From Streptomyces spinosus (lineage in GTDB: Bacteria; Actinomycetota; Actinomycetes; Streptomycetales; Streptomycetaceae), in NCBI RefSeq assembly GCF_020400655.1, contig NZ_JAINRC010000012.1, forward strand, positions 186,001-250,000: a stretch of DNA of 64,000 nt, read 5' to 3'. Position 1 is the first letter of the stretch. Each line of letters opens with the position of its first letter. This document shows, piece after piece, positions 26,884-33,694 of this stretch. The translations under genes were made by a program, and so were the position numbers. Under the pieces are notes generated by a model that was given only the letters and a program-made list of their open reading frames with translations, searched no databases and had not been told where the DNA came from.

Positions 26884-28079
26884 AGCACGCGGCCGAGCCC
26901 GCCGCCCAGCACAACACCGTCAGGCACGCCGCCCAGGCGGCGCTGAGCCTGCTGCTCGCCGTCCCCCTCGCCCTGCTGCCGTCCGCCGCCGCCCACGCCG
27001 ACGCCATCCGCGCCCAGCAGTGGGGCCTCACCGCCCTCCACCTGGACGAGGCCTGGCGGACCACCAAGGGCCGCGGCGTCACCGTCGCCGTCCTGGACAC
27101 CGGCGTCGAGGCCGGCCACCCGGACCTCGCCGGCAACGTCCTGCCCGACAAGGACATGATCGGCTTCGGCTCCGGCCCCGGCGACCGCACCTGGGCCCGG
27201 CACGGCACCGCCATGGCCGGGATCATCGCCGGGCACGGCCACGGCCCCGGCCGCACCGACGGCGTCGTCGGCGTCGCCCCCGAGGCGAAGATCCTGCCGG
27301 TCCGGGTGATCCTGGAGGACGGTGACCCCGCCCGCGCCAAGGCCCGCACCACCCGGGGCAACGCCCTCGCCGACGGCATTCGCTGGGCCGCCGACCACGG
27401 CGCCGACGTCATCAACCTCTCCCTCGGCGACGACTCGAACTCGGCCCATCCCGAACCCGGCGAGGACGAGGCGGTGCAGTACGCCCTGAAGAAGGGCGTG
27501 GTCGTCGTCGCCTCCGCGGGCAACGGCGGCGACAAGGGCGACCACGTCTCCTACCCGGCCGCCTACCCGGGCGTCATCGCCGCGACCGCCGTGGACAAGT
27601 ACGGCACCCGCGCCGCCTTCTCCACCCGCCGCTGGTACGCGGCCGTGAGCGCGCCCGGCGTCGACGTCGTCATCGCCGACCCCGACCACAAGTACTACGC
27701 GGGCTGGGGCACGAGCGCCGCCTCGGCCTTCGTCTCCGGCGCGGCGGCCCTGATCCGGGCCGCCCACCCCGGCCTCGCCCCGGCCCAGATCAAGAAGCTG
27801 CTGGAGGACACCGCCCGGGACGCCCCGGTCGGCGGCCGGGACGACTCCCGGGGCTTCGGCATGATCGACCCGGCGGCGGCCCTCAGGGCGGCCGCCCGCG
27901 TCCAGCCCCGGGACCTGCGGCCCGCGTCCTACGGCGAGAAGTACTTCGGCGCCGGCCCGGACACCCCCAGGTCCACGAGCGGCCCCTCCGACTGGGCGGC
28001 ACCGCTCGCGGGCGGCGCGGGCGGTGTCCTGCTGGTGGCCGGGGTGATCCTGTGGCGGGGCCGCAGACGAGGGTGTTGA
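26880..28079 (+). CDS. Subtilisin-family serine protease, mycosin-like (MycP)
   Basis: This 399-residue membrane-anchored subtilase has a signal peptide (residues 1-41, cleavage near 'AAAHA'). The triad is Asp73 ('VAVLDTGVE'), His108 ('ARHGTAMAGIIAGH') and Ser279 ('WGTSAASAFVSG'). A C-terminal transmembrane helix lies at about residues 371-392, followed by an arginine-rich cytoplasmic end. This domain order matches mycosins, the proteases that belong to type VII (ESX) secretion systems. No EccB/C/D/E or WXG100 genes are in the window, so this may be a stand-alone or distant partner. ATG 26880 overlaps the stop of the proline-rich membrane protein, and the two share a promoter. Confidence 0.92.
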   Translation: MKHAAEPAAQHNTVRHAAQAALSLLLAVPLALLPSAAAHADAIRAQQWGLTALHLDEAWRTTKGRGVTVAVLDTGVEAGHPDLAGNVLPDKDMIGFGSGPGDRTWARHGTAMAGIIAGHGHGPGRTDGVVGVAPEAKILPVRVILEDGDPARAKARTTRGNALADGIRWAADHGADVINLSLGDDSNSAHPEPGEDEAVQYALKKGVVVVASAGNGGDKGDHVSYPAAYPGVIAATAVDKYGTRAAFSTRRWYAAVSAPGVDVVIADPDHKYYAGWGTSAASAFVSGAAALIRAAHPGLAPAQIKKLLEDTARDAPVGGRDDSRGFGMIDPAAALRAAARVQPRDLRPASYGEKYFGAGPDTPRSTSGPSDWAAPLAGGAGGVLLVAGVILWRGRRRGC

Positions 28080-28507
28080 ACGTGCGGTCCGCGGTGCAGC
28101 CCGGCGAGTACAGCAGCACCGGCCGGCGGCCCGGCCTGGCCGGCGCCCCGTCCGCGCTGTGCGTCCACGGCGGCGCGTAGCCGTCCACCGCGCCGCCGAA
28201 GCGGGCCTTCACCGCCCGTTCGGCACCGGACGGCAGCCACGGCAGCGGCGCGTGCCCTTGTACGCCGGCGGCCGGGTGGTGCACGGTCACCATCAGCTCA
28301 CGCGGCTCTCCCGGGCCCGAGCGGGGTTCGGTCCGCGACCGGTCGACCAGGTGCAGCTCCACGGCACCCACCGGCTCGGGCTCGATCGGCCCGGCCACCG
28401 GTCAGGAGGGATCGGCGAGTGGGGCGTACGGGAGGCACCAGGCTCCTCCCGCGGCCGGACGCCGGCCCGGTGAGGACATCGCGGACGTCCGGCCTGCTCA
28501 TGGTCAA
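28080..28507 (-). pseudogene. Remnant of Tat-exported alpha/beta hydrolase (PAF-acetylhydrolase-like)
   Basis: On the minus strand, one frame starting near 28501 reads 'MSRPDVRDVL...PTRRSLLTGG', a twin-arginine-like N-terminus. A second frame from about 28398 continues 'AGPIEPEPVGAVELHLVDRSR' and 'RPVLLYSPG', which is the start of an alpha/beta-hydrolase or lipase domain. The signal's hydrophobic core is missing between them, the frame shifts, and the sequence breaks off at LYSPG against the end of the mycosin gene. The catalytic GxSxG part is absent. I read it as a decayed gene with both a deletion/frameshift near the 5' end and a truncated 3' end. Identification is tentative. Confidence 0.5.
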
Positions 28508-28571
28508 GTCCCGTGCACACTAGATCATCTGATGCACCGTCGCCTGTTCTTTTGCGGCCGGACGCGACGGG
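28080..28571. other. Intergenic region between mycosin and serine hydrolase genes
   Basis: About 490 bases without an intact gene. Most of it is occupied by the broken hydrolase remnant on the minus strand. The part 28508-28571 shows a TCTAGATGATC-like A+T-richer stretch (complement of CTAGATCATC at 28520-28530) that may have been the old promoter. Confidence 0.45.
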
Positions 28572-29522
28572 TCATGCGTCGCCGAACACCCCCACCGCCG
28601 CCTTCGCCGCCGCCTCCACCAACGTGATGCCCCGCGCCTGGCTCGCCGTGCCGTCGGACAGCACCGCCACCAGGTAGTCGGTCCCGTCCACCGTCACCCG
28701 GCCGATGCTGTTGACGTCCCACAACCCCGTCGTGCCGCGCGGCAGCCAGCCGTTCTTCAGTGCCCAGGAGGTGCCCTCGGCGGCGGCCGACACGCCCCAC
28801 CGCTGGTCCGGCTCGACGGACTTCATCAGACCCTGGAGATATGTCCGCGAGGCCGCGCTCAGCTTCGAGCGCTCCCCGAACACCTGCTGGAGGAGGACCA
28901 GTTGGTCCGCCGCGGTGGTCCGCGTCAGCCCCCACAGCCCACCCTCCCCGCCGGAGGTCTCCGTCAGCCCGAAGCGCGCGTTCGCCGCGTCCAGCCCGGC
29001 GGCCCGCCCGATCGTGCGCCACAGCGCCGTCGCGGACGCGTTGTCGCTGTTCTCGATCATCTTCGTGGCGTACGCCCGTTCCGGCGCCGTCAGCCGCCGG
29101 CCGGCGTCCTGCGCCTGGAGCAGCAGCGCGGCCAGGATGTCGACCTTGACGATGCTCGCCGTGTCGAAGGAGGCGTCGCCGTACACGGCGCTCTCCCCGG
29201 ACCGCGGCGCCAGCACCGCCGCCGACACCCGCGCGCCCGGCGGCACCTCGACCTGCGCCATGGCGGCGCTCAGCAGGGCGCTCCGGTCCGCTGTCGCGGG
29301 CTCCCGCACGGACGCCTCCTCTCCGGCCCCGGCCGAGGCGGTGACCGTGGGCGCCGCCGCCGACGATACGGCCACGGCGGCGGGACGTGCCCGGCCCTTC
29401 ACGTAGACCGTTCCGCCGGCGGTGACCCCGGCCACGGCGACGAGGGCGAGGGCGGCGCGCAGTGAGGCACGGCGCCGGGGCGGGCGCGCGCGGCGGCCAC
29501 GGCGGGCTCCGAAGGACTCCAT
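28572..29522 (-). CDS. Exported serine hydrolase, class A beta-lactamase-like
   Basis: This 316-residue protein has an arginine-rich cytoplasmic N-terminus, a hydrophobic signal/anchor at about residues 22-42 ('LRAALALVAVAGVTAGGTVYV'), then a beta-lactamase-fold domain. The SxxK motif is 'TASIVKV', SDN is present in 'MIENSDNASATAL', and the KTG equivalent is 'LKNGWLPRG'. Together these are the active-site signatures of penicillin-recognising enzymes. The 'HNDS/WVNSIGRV' style C-terminal strand supports the fold. It could be a beta-lactamase-like or peptidase enzyme acting outside the cell; the omega-loop catalytic Glu of true class A enzymes is not clear, so I do not call resistance. It is divergent from sseB. 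Confidence 0.85.
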   Translation of the reverse strand: MESFGARRGRRARPPRRRASLRAALALVAVAGVTAGGTVYVKGRARPAAVAVSSAAAPTVTASAGAGEEASVREPATADRSALLSAAMAQVEVPPGARVSAAVLAPRSGESAVYGDASFDTASIVKVDILAALLLQAQDAGRRLTAPERAYATKMIENSDNASATALWRTIGRAAGLDAANARFGLTETSGGEGGLWGLTRTTAADQLVLLQQVFGERSKLSAASRTYLQGLMKSVEPDQRWGVSAAAEGTSWALKNGWLPRGTTGLWDVNSIGRVTVDGTDYLVAVLSDGTASQARGITLVEAAAKAAVGVFGDA

Positions 29523-29644
29523 GCCGCGATGCTCGGGGCGGTGGCTGTGCGCCCTGTCGGACGGAGCTGGGAGCCGGGTCAGGATTCCTGTGAACGCGCT
29601 GACGCCGGCGCCCCGGCCCCGGACGAGCCCGGCAGCCCGCCCCC

Positions 29645-29650
29645 TATAGG
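29645..29650 (+). promoter_or_regulatory. -10 element of sseB-like gene
   Basis: TATAGG at 29645-29650 lies 10 bases before the GTG start at 29661 and is followed by GGGG, giving either a very short leader or a near-leaderless message. Confidence 0.4.
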
Positions 29651-29660
29651 GTCGGGGACC

Positions 29661-30392
29661 GTGGCGAACAAGAACATCCCCGACCCCGGCTTCTCCGACG
29701 ACGACGGCTCCGCCGACCCCCGGCTGAGCGCGGCGCTGGCCGCCTGGGCCGAGGACCGCAGCGCCCTCGGGCCCGTCCTGGAGGCGCTCCGGGGCGCCCG
29801 CCTGCTGGTCCCCGTCGTCGCCGTGCTCGGCGAGGTGGAGGAGGACGACAACGGCCTGCGCCGCGAGAAGACCAGCGACATGGCCGTACCCACCCTGAAG
29901 GCCGGCGACCGCACCGCGCTGCCCGCCTTCACCTCCACCGAATCCCTCGCCCGCTGGGACCCCGCGGCCCGCCCGGTCGCGGTCCCCCTGCACCAGGCCC
30001 TTCAGGCCGCCGCGCACGAGAAGGCCGACACGGTGGTGCTCGACCTCGCCGGACCCGTGCCCTTCGAGCTGACCGGCCCGGCGCTGCTCGCCCTCGCCGA
30101 GGGCCGCACCAGCACCGACCCGCTCGCCGACCCGGCCGTGGTGGAGGCCGTCCGTACGGCGGTGGCGGCGGAGCCCGCCGTGCTGCGCGCCCACCTCGGT
30201 CCCGGCCAGGCCGACGGCACCCTCGCCCTCGTCCTCGACCCGGCCGCGCCGCCCGCCGAGGCCGCCCGTGCGGTCGCCGAGCGGCTGGCGGCCGACGAGA
30301 CACTGCGGGCCCGCCTGGTGCGCGGTCTCGACCTGGCACTGCTGCCGGCCGGGACCACGCCTCCGGGCGAGCCCCTGTACGTGAAGGAGTAG
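29661..30392 (+). CDS. SseB family protein
   Basis: This 243-residue cytoplasmic protein has a two-part SseB-like architecture: an N-terminal domain with 'ALRGARLLVPVVAVLGEVEEDDNGLR' and 'KTSDMAVPTLKAGDRTALPAFTSTESLARW', then 'RPVAVPLHQALQAA' and a C-terminal alpha/beta tail. The pattern of 'xMAVPTLxxxxGxxALPAFTSxxxL' is the family hallmark. The function in bacteria is not established; E. coli SseB is an uncharacterised protein implicated in serine sensitivity and thiosulphate metabolism. It lies just before the converging DUF1844 gene, in front of infC, a linkage that I recall as conserved in Streptomyces. Confidence 0.87.
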   Translation: MANKNIPDPGFSDDDGSADPRLSAALAAWAEDRSALGPVLEALRGARLLVPVVAVLGEVEEDDNGLRREKTSDMAVPTLKAGDRTALPAFTSTESLARWDPAARPVAVPLHQALQAAAHEKADTVVLDLAGPVPFELTGPALLALAEGRTSTDPLADPAVVEAVRTAVAAEPAVLRAHLGPGQADGTLALVLDPAAPPAEAARAVAERLAADETLRARLVRGLDLALLPAGTTPPGEPLYVKE

Positions 30393-30423
30393 GACGGCCG
30401 CGGGCCGGTCCGGGCGGAGCGGG

Positions 30424-30789
30424 TCAGCCGTAGACCGGGCCGGTGTACTTCTCGCCCGGCCCCTGGCCCGGCTCGTCCGGGACGATCGACGCCTCGCGGA
30501 ACGCCAGCTGGAGCGACTTCAGTCCGTCGCGCAGCGGGGCCGCGTGGAAGGAGCTGATCTCGGTCGCGCTCGCGTCCAGCAGACCGGCGAGCCCGGTGAT
30601 CAGCTTGCGGGCCTCGTCCAGGTCCTTGTACTTCTCGCCCTCCTCGCTGAGCCCGAGCTTCACGGCGGCGGCGCTCATCAGGTTGACGGCGACCGTCACG
30701 ATCACCTCGACGGCGGGGACCTCGGCGATGTCCCGGGTCATCGCGTCGAAGTCGGGGGCCTCGGAAGACCCGGCAGGGGTGTCACTCAT
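30424..30789 (-). CDS. DUF1844 family protein
   Basis: This 121-residue small cytoplasmic protein matches the DUF1844 family: a helical core 'DIAEVPAVEVIVTVAVNLMSAAAVKLGL' followed by 'EARKLITGLAGLLD' and 'PLRDGLKSLQLAFREASI'. The C-terminus is short and acidic-proline rich. The gene is divergent from infC and converges with the sseB-like gene, an arrangement I recall as usual in actinobacteria. ATG 30789 follows a GGGG site; an upstream in-frame ATG (30801) adds four residues. The function is unknown. Association with infC-rpmI-rplT suggests a link with translation. Confidence 0.85.
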   Translation of the reverse strand: MSDTPAGSSEAPDFDAMTRDIAEVPAVEVIVTVAVNLMSAAAVKLGLSEEGEKYKDLDEARKLITGLAGLLDASATEISSFHAAPLRDGLKSLQLAFREASIVPDEPGQGPGEKYTGPVYG

Positions 30790-31153
30790 GCCCCACACCA
30801 TAGGTGGTCGCGCCCGGCGCCCCTGAATTCGCCCTTGTCAAGCGATCCTGCTAATCTGGAGAACGACCGGCTGGACCTGATTGTGTCCGGCCCACAAGTG
30901 GAGGCTCCGATCTCCCACCCGACCGTCCCCCGGGACGGCGGGTCACCCGGTCAGGCGGCCGCCATCGTTCCGTACGGACGATGGAGTCGCCCGAAAGCGC
31001 GCCCCGCGGCATCGCGGCGGTGCTCCGGTCGTTTGGAGCCCCGCCTGTGATCGTCCGGGGCATTTTTTATGCTTCGGCGCGGTTAGGTCTCACGAAAAGA
31101 GACGTTACGCGGCTGTCCGCCAGACCGCCGTGTGGTGCTACCGAGGAGGATCC
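30790..31153 (+). promoter_or_regulatory. Structured leader region of infC with terminator-like attenuator
   Basis: The 364 bases between the DUF1844 start and infC hold a likely long leader. A TAATCT -10-like hexamer lies at 30852-30857. A stem-loop is at 30962-30984 (CCATCG/CGATGG plus TCCG/CGGA, one bulged T, 2-base centre). A Rho-independent terminator is at 31038-31068 (next entry). Such a layout suggests attenuation of infC-rpmI-rplT expression. An ATG at 30981 opens a frame that runs into infC antisense-like sequence, so I see no convincing leader peptide. The promoter assignment is weak; the stem-loops are clear. Confidence 0.5.
31038..31068 (+). terminator. Rho-independent terminator/attenuator in infC leader
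   Basis: GCCCCG (31038-31043) and CGGGGC (31056-31061) enclose a 12-base loop and are followed by A then six T (31063-31068). T-runs like this are rare in this G+C-rich DNA. Coming about 85 bases before the infC start, on the same strand, it looks like an attenuator. Confidence 0.6.
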
Positions 31154-31792
31154 ATCAGCGCCGAGCCCCGCATCAACGACCGGATTCGCGTTCCCGAGGT
31201 GCGACTTGTCGGTCCCAGTGGCGAGCAGGTCGGCATCGTGCCGCTCGCGAAGGCACTGGAGCTTGCGCAGGAGTACGACCTGGACCTGGTCGAGGTCGCG
31301 GCGAACGCCCGTCCGCCCGTGTGCAAGCTCATGGACTACGGGAAGTTCAAGTACGAGTCGGCCATGAAGGCCCGTGAGGCGCGCAAGAACCAGGCGCACA
31401 CGGTCATCAAGGAGATGAAGCTCCGGCCGAAGATCGACCCGCACGACTATGACACCAAGAAGGGTCACGTCGTCCGGTTCCTCAAGCAGGGCGACAAGGT
31501 CAAGATCACGATCATGTTCCGTGGTCGCGAGCAGTCCCGCCCCGAGCTGGGCTACCGACTGCTGCAGCGGCTCGCGGAGGACGTCCAGGACCTCGGTTTC
31601 GTGGAGTCGAACCCGAAGCAGGACGGCCGGAACATGATCATGGTCCTCGGTCCGCACAAGAAGAAGACCGAGGCGATGGCCGAGGCCCGCCAGGCGCAGG
31701 AGGCCCGCAAGGCCGAGGCGAAGGCGAACCCCGGCAAGTCGCAGAACCCTGCCGAGGCCGCGGCGCCGTCCGAGGAGCCGGCCGAGGCGTGA
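31154..31792 (+). CDS. infC: Translation initiation factor IF-3
   Basis: This initiation factor binds the 30S subunit and checks start codon and initiator tRNA. I choose ATC 31154 as the start, giving a protein of 212 residues after the start codon is read as Met. The reason is the perfect GAGGAGGA site at 31143-31150, four bases upstream. IF-3 genes in E. coli use a rare AUU start for autoregulation, so ATC fits. The alternative GTG 31130 lacks a ribosome site and adds eight residues ('MWCYRGGS'). IF-3N ('RINDRIRVPEVRLVG', 'VCKLMDYGKFKYE') and IF-3C ('IMFRGREQSRPELGYRLLQRLAED', 'MIMVLGPHKK') are intact. A charged alanine-rich tail of about 35 residues follows. It heads the infC-rpmI-rplT operon. 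Confidence 0.93.
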   Translation: MSAEPRINDRIRVPEVRLVGPSGEQVGIVPLAKALELAQEYDLDLVEVAANARPPVCKLMDYGKFKYESAMKAREARKNQAHTVIKEMKLRPKIDPHDYDTKKGHVVRFLKQGDKVKITIMFRGREQSRPELGYRLLQRLAEDVQDLGFVESNPKQDGRNMIMVLGPHKKKTEAMAEARQAQEARKAEAKANPGKSQNPAEAAAPSEEPAEA

Positions 31793-31850
31793 TCCCGGGG
31801 GATGTACGTCCCCGTACGTCCCCGAGGATGTAACCGAAAGATGAGAGCGA

Positions 31851-31890
31851 CGCTCCACAGTGCCCGGTTTCACGACCGGGCACCGGAGCG
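31851..31890 (+). promoter_or_regulatory. Large hairpin in infC-rpmI spacer
   Basis: A 6-bp outer stem (CGCTCC, 31851-31856, with GGAGCG, 31885-31890) and a 9-bp inner stem (GTGCCCGGT, 31860-31868, with ACCGGGCAC, 31875-31883) enclose a 6-base loop. The hairpin ends shortly before the GAGGAG ribosome site of rpmI. It could be an L20-type autoregulatory target, by analogy with rpmI-rplT control in other bacteria, or an RNase site. Confidence 0.5.
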
Positions 31891-31915
31891 CCACCGACGA
31901 GGAGATAACGGCGCT

Positions 31916-32110
31916 ATGCCGAAGAACAAGTCGCACAGCGGTGCCAGCAAGCGCTTCAAGGTCACCGGCTCCGGCAAGGTGCTCCGTGAGCGCGCCGGCA
32001 AGCGCCACCTGCTCGAGCACAAGTCGTCCCGCGTCACGCGTCGCCTCACCGGCAACGCCGAGATGGCCCCGGGCGACGCCGCGAAGATCAAGAAGCTTCT
32101 CGGCAAGTGA
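31916..32110 (+). CDS. rpmI: 50S ribosomal protein L35 (bL35)
   Basis: This 64-residue basic protein of the large ribosomal subunit starts 'MPKNKSHSGASKRFKVTGSG', the typical L35 N-terminus, and contains 'RERAGKRHLLEHKSSRVTRRL'-type basic stretches that bind 23S rRNA. The length is normal for the family. The ATG at 31916 follows a GAGGAG site. It lies between infC and rplT with spacers of 123 and 96 bases, the standard IF3-L35-L20 operon. The hairpin just upstream (31851-31890) may control its translation. Confidence 0.97.
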   Translation: MPKNKSHSGASKRFKVTGSGKVLRERAGKRHLLEHKSSRVTRRLTGNAEMAPGDAAKIKKLLGK

Positions 32111-32206
32111 CGCGGCGGCGCGCTGAGCGCCGTGCGTCGGGACCGGGACCGAATCGATTCCGGGTCGTGTGAGGACCACCACGACCCCGCTACAAGGAGT
32201 TAACAA

Positions 32207-32590
32207 GTGGCACGCGTCAAGCGGGCAGTCAACGCCCACAAGAAGCGCCGGGCGATCCTCGAGCAGGCCTCCGGCTACCGCGGTCAGCGTTCGCGCCTGT
32301 ACCGCAAGGCCAAGGAGCAGGTCACCCACTCGCTGGTCTACAACTACAACGACCGCAAGAAGCGCAAGGGCGACTTCCGTCAGCTGTGGATCCAGCGCAT
32401 CAACGCCGCTGCCCGCGCCAACGGCATCACCTACAACCGCTTCATCCAGGGTCTGAAGGCCGCGAACGTCGAGGTCGACCGCAAGATCCTGGCCGAGCTG
32501 GCCGTGAACGACGCGAACGCCTTCGCGGCGCTCGTCGAGGTCGCGCAGAAGGCGCTGCCGTCGGACGTGAACGCGCCCAAGGCCGCGTGA
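32207..32590 (+). CDS. rplT: 50S ribosomal protein L20 (bL20)
   Basis: This 127-residue early-assembly protein of the 50S subunit binds 23S rRNA domain II and, in other bacteria, represses its own operon. The basic N-terminal helix ('MARVKRAVNAHKKRRAILEQ', about residues 1-20) is followed by 'ASGYRGQRSRLYRKAKEQV' and the globular C-terminal domain with 'RINAAARANGITYNRFIQGL'. GTG 32207 has an AAGGAG site at 32194-32199. An imperfect palindrome centred on GAATCGATTC (32151-32160) sits in the rpmI-rplT spacer. A strong terminator follows the gene. Confidence 0.98.
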   Translation: MARVKRAVNAHKKRRAILEQASGYRGQRSRLYRKAKEQVTHSLVYNYNDRKKRKGDFRQLWIQRINAAARANGITYNRFIQGLKAANVEVDRKILAELAVNDANAFAALVEVAQKALPSDVNAPKAA

Positions 32591-32622
32591 CGCCGCGCCG
32601 GCTCTGAGCCGACGCTCACTGG

Positions 32623-32654
32623 AGGACCCGCAGGCTGTATGGCTTGCGGGTCCT
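32623..32654 (+). terminator. infC-rpmI-rplT terminator
   Basis: AGGACCCGCA (32623-32632) pairs perfectly with TGCGGGTCCT (32645-32654), with a 12-base loop, 32 bases after the rplT stop. Confidence 0.8.
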
Positions 32655-32695
32655 GTCGTTGGGCCCCTCGGCGGTCGTTTCGCCGACAGCCGGCG

Positions 32696-32761
32696 GGGGC
32701 TGGTCGCGCCCACGCGGCGGAGCCGCACATCGACAGAGCCCCGCGCCCCTTCGGGGGCGCC
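32696..32761. repeat. Dispersed intergenic repeat with UUCG hairpin
   Basis: The sequence resembles a repeat commonly scattered between Streptomyces genes (GGTCGCGCCCACGCGGCGG, then GAGCCCCGCGCCCC-TTCG-GGGGCGC). The 3' end forms a 7-bp stem (32743-32749 with 32754-32760) with a TTCG loop. Recognition as a genome-wide repeat is from memory. Confidence 0.5.
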
Positions 32762-32783
32762 ACGAGTTTGCGAAAGTACGAGG

Positions 32784-33644
32784 ATGCCCCCCGCCACCCC
32801 TGAGCTCATCTCGCCCCGGTCCGCCCGTGTCTCCGCCGCCCGGCGGCTCGCCCGGCGGAACTTGCGGGGCAAGGACCGGCTGTTCCTGGCCGAAGGGCCG
32901 CAGGCCGTCCGGGAGGCGGCCGGACACCGGGCCGACGGCGTCCCCACCCTCGTGGAGCTGTTCGCGACCGTGGAGGCCGCGGAGCGGTACGCCGACATCA
33001 TCGGCGCGGCCCGCGACGCCGGTGCCCGGGTGCACCTGGCCTCCGAAGAGGTCATCGCCGACATCTCCACCACCGTGACCCCGCAGGGCCTGGTCGGGGT
33101 CTGCCGGTTCCTCGACACCCCGTTCGAGGACATCCTCGCCGCCCGGCCCACGCTGGTCGCCGTGCTGGCGCACGTGCGGGACCCCGGCAACGCCGGCACC
33201 GTGCTGCGCTGCGCCGACGCGGCCGGTGCCGAGGCCGTCGTCCTCACCGACGCCTCCGTGGACCTGTACAACCCCAAGGCCGTGAGGGCCTCCGTCGGCT
33301 CGCACTTCCACCTGCCCGTGGCCGTCGGCGTCCCCGTCGAGCGGGCCGTGGCCGCGCTGCGAGAGGCCGGGGTGCGCGTCCTGGCCGCGGACGGGGCCGG
33401 CGACCGCGACCTGGACGAGGAACTGGACCGGGGCACCATGGGCGGGCCGACCGCCTGGGTGTTCGGGAACGAGGCCTGGGGGCTGCCCGAGGAGACCCGC
33501 GCCCTCGCCGACGCCGTCGTACGCGTCCCGATCCACGGGAAGGCCGAGAGCCTGAACCTCGCCACCGCCGCCGCCGTATGTCTCTACGCGTCGGCCCGTG
33601 CACAGCGCGCCTCCGGAGGGTGCCGCTCCGTCACCGAGAGCTAG
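32784..33644 (+). CDS. SpoU-family RNA 2'-O-methyltransferase
   Basis: This 286-residue SPOUT enzyme methylates the ribose of an rRNA or tRNA nucleotide. The N-terminal substrate-binding domain ('RVSAARRLARRNLRGKDRLFLAEGPQAVREA') resembles L30e. The knotted catalytic domain carries motif 1 'VLAHVRDPGNAGTVLRCADAAG', motif 2 'AWVFGNEAWGLPEETRALAD' and motif 3 'PIHGKAESLNLATAAAVCLYA', which together build the SAM-binding trefoil knot. RlmB/TrmH-like enzymes share these motifs, so the exact target is open. The gene follows the rplT terminator and dispersed repeat and is read in the same direction. Confidence 0.92.
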   Translation: MPPATPELISPRSARVSAARRLARRNLRGKDRLFLAEGPQAVREAAGHRADGVPTLVELFATVEAAERYADIIGAARDAGARVHLASEEVIADISTTVTPQGLVGVCRFLDTPFEDILAARPTLVAVLAHVRDPGNAGTVLRCADAAGAEAVVLTDASVDLYNPKAVRASVGSHFHLPVAVGVPVERAVAALREAGVRVLAADGAGDRDLDEELDRGTMGGPTAWVFGNEAWGLPEETRALADAVVRVPIHGKAESLNLATAAAVCLYASARAQRASGGCRSVTES

Positions 33645-33694
33645 TAGGGTGACCAGCGCGAGGCCCTGCGCCGTCTGAGAGGTGGGGTACGGGG

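Noticed and set aside
28572..29522. Calling the serine hydrolase a beta-lactamase resistance gene
   Set aside because: The SxxK, SDN and KNG motifs are present but the omega-loop catalytic Glu is not clear, so only the fold is supported.
30981..31367. ATG-started frame in the infC leader as a leader peptide
   Set aside because: It runs as a 128-residue frame through infC in another phase with arginine/serine-rich sequence. No regulatory codon run is seen.
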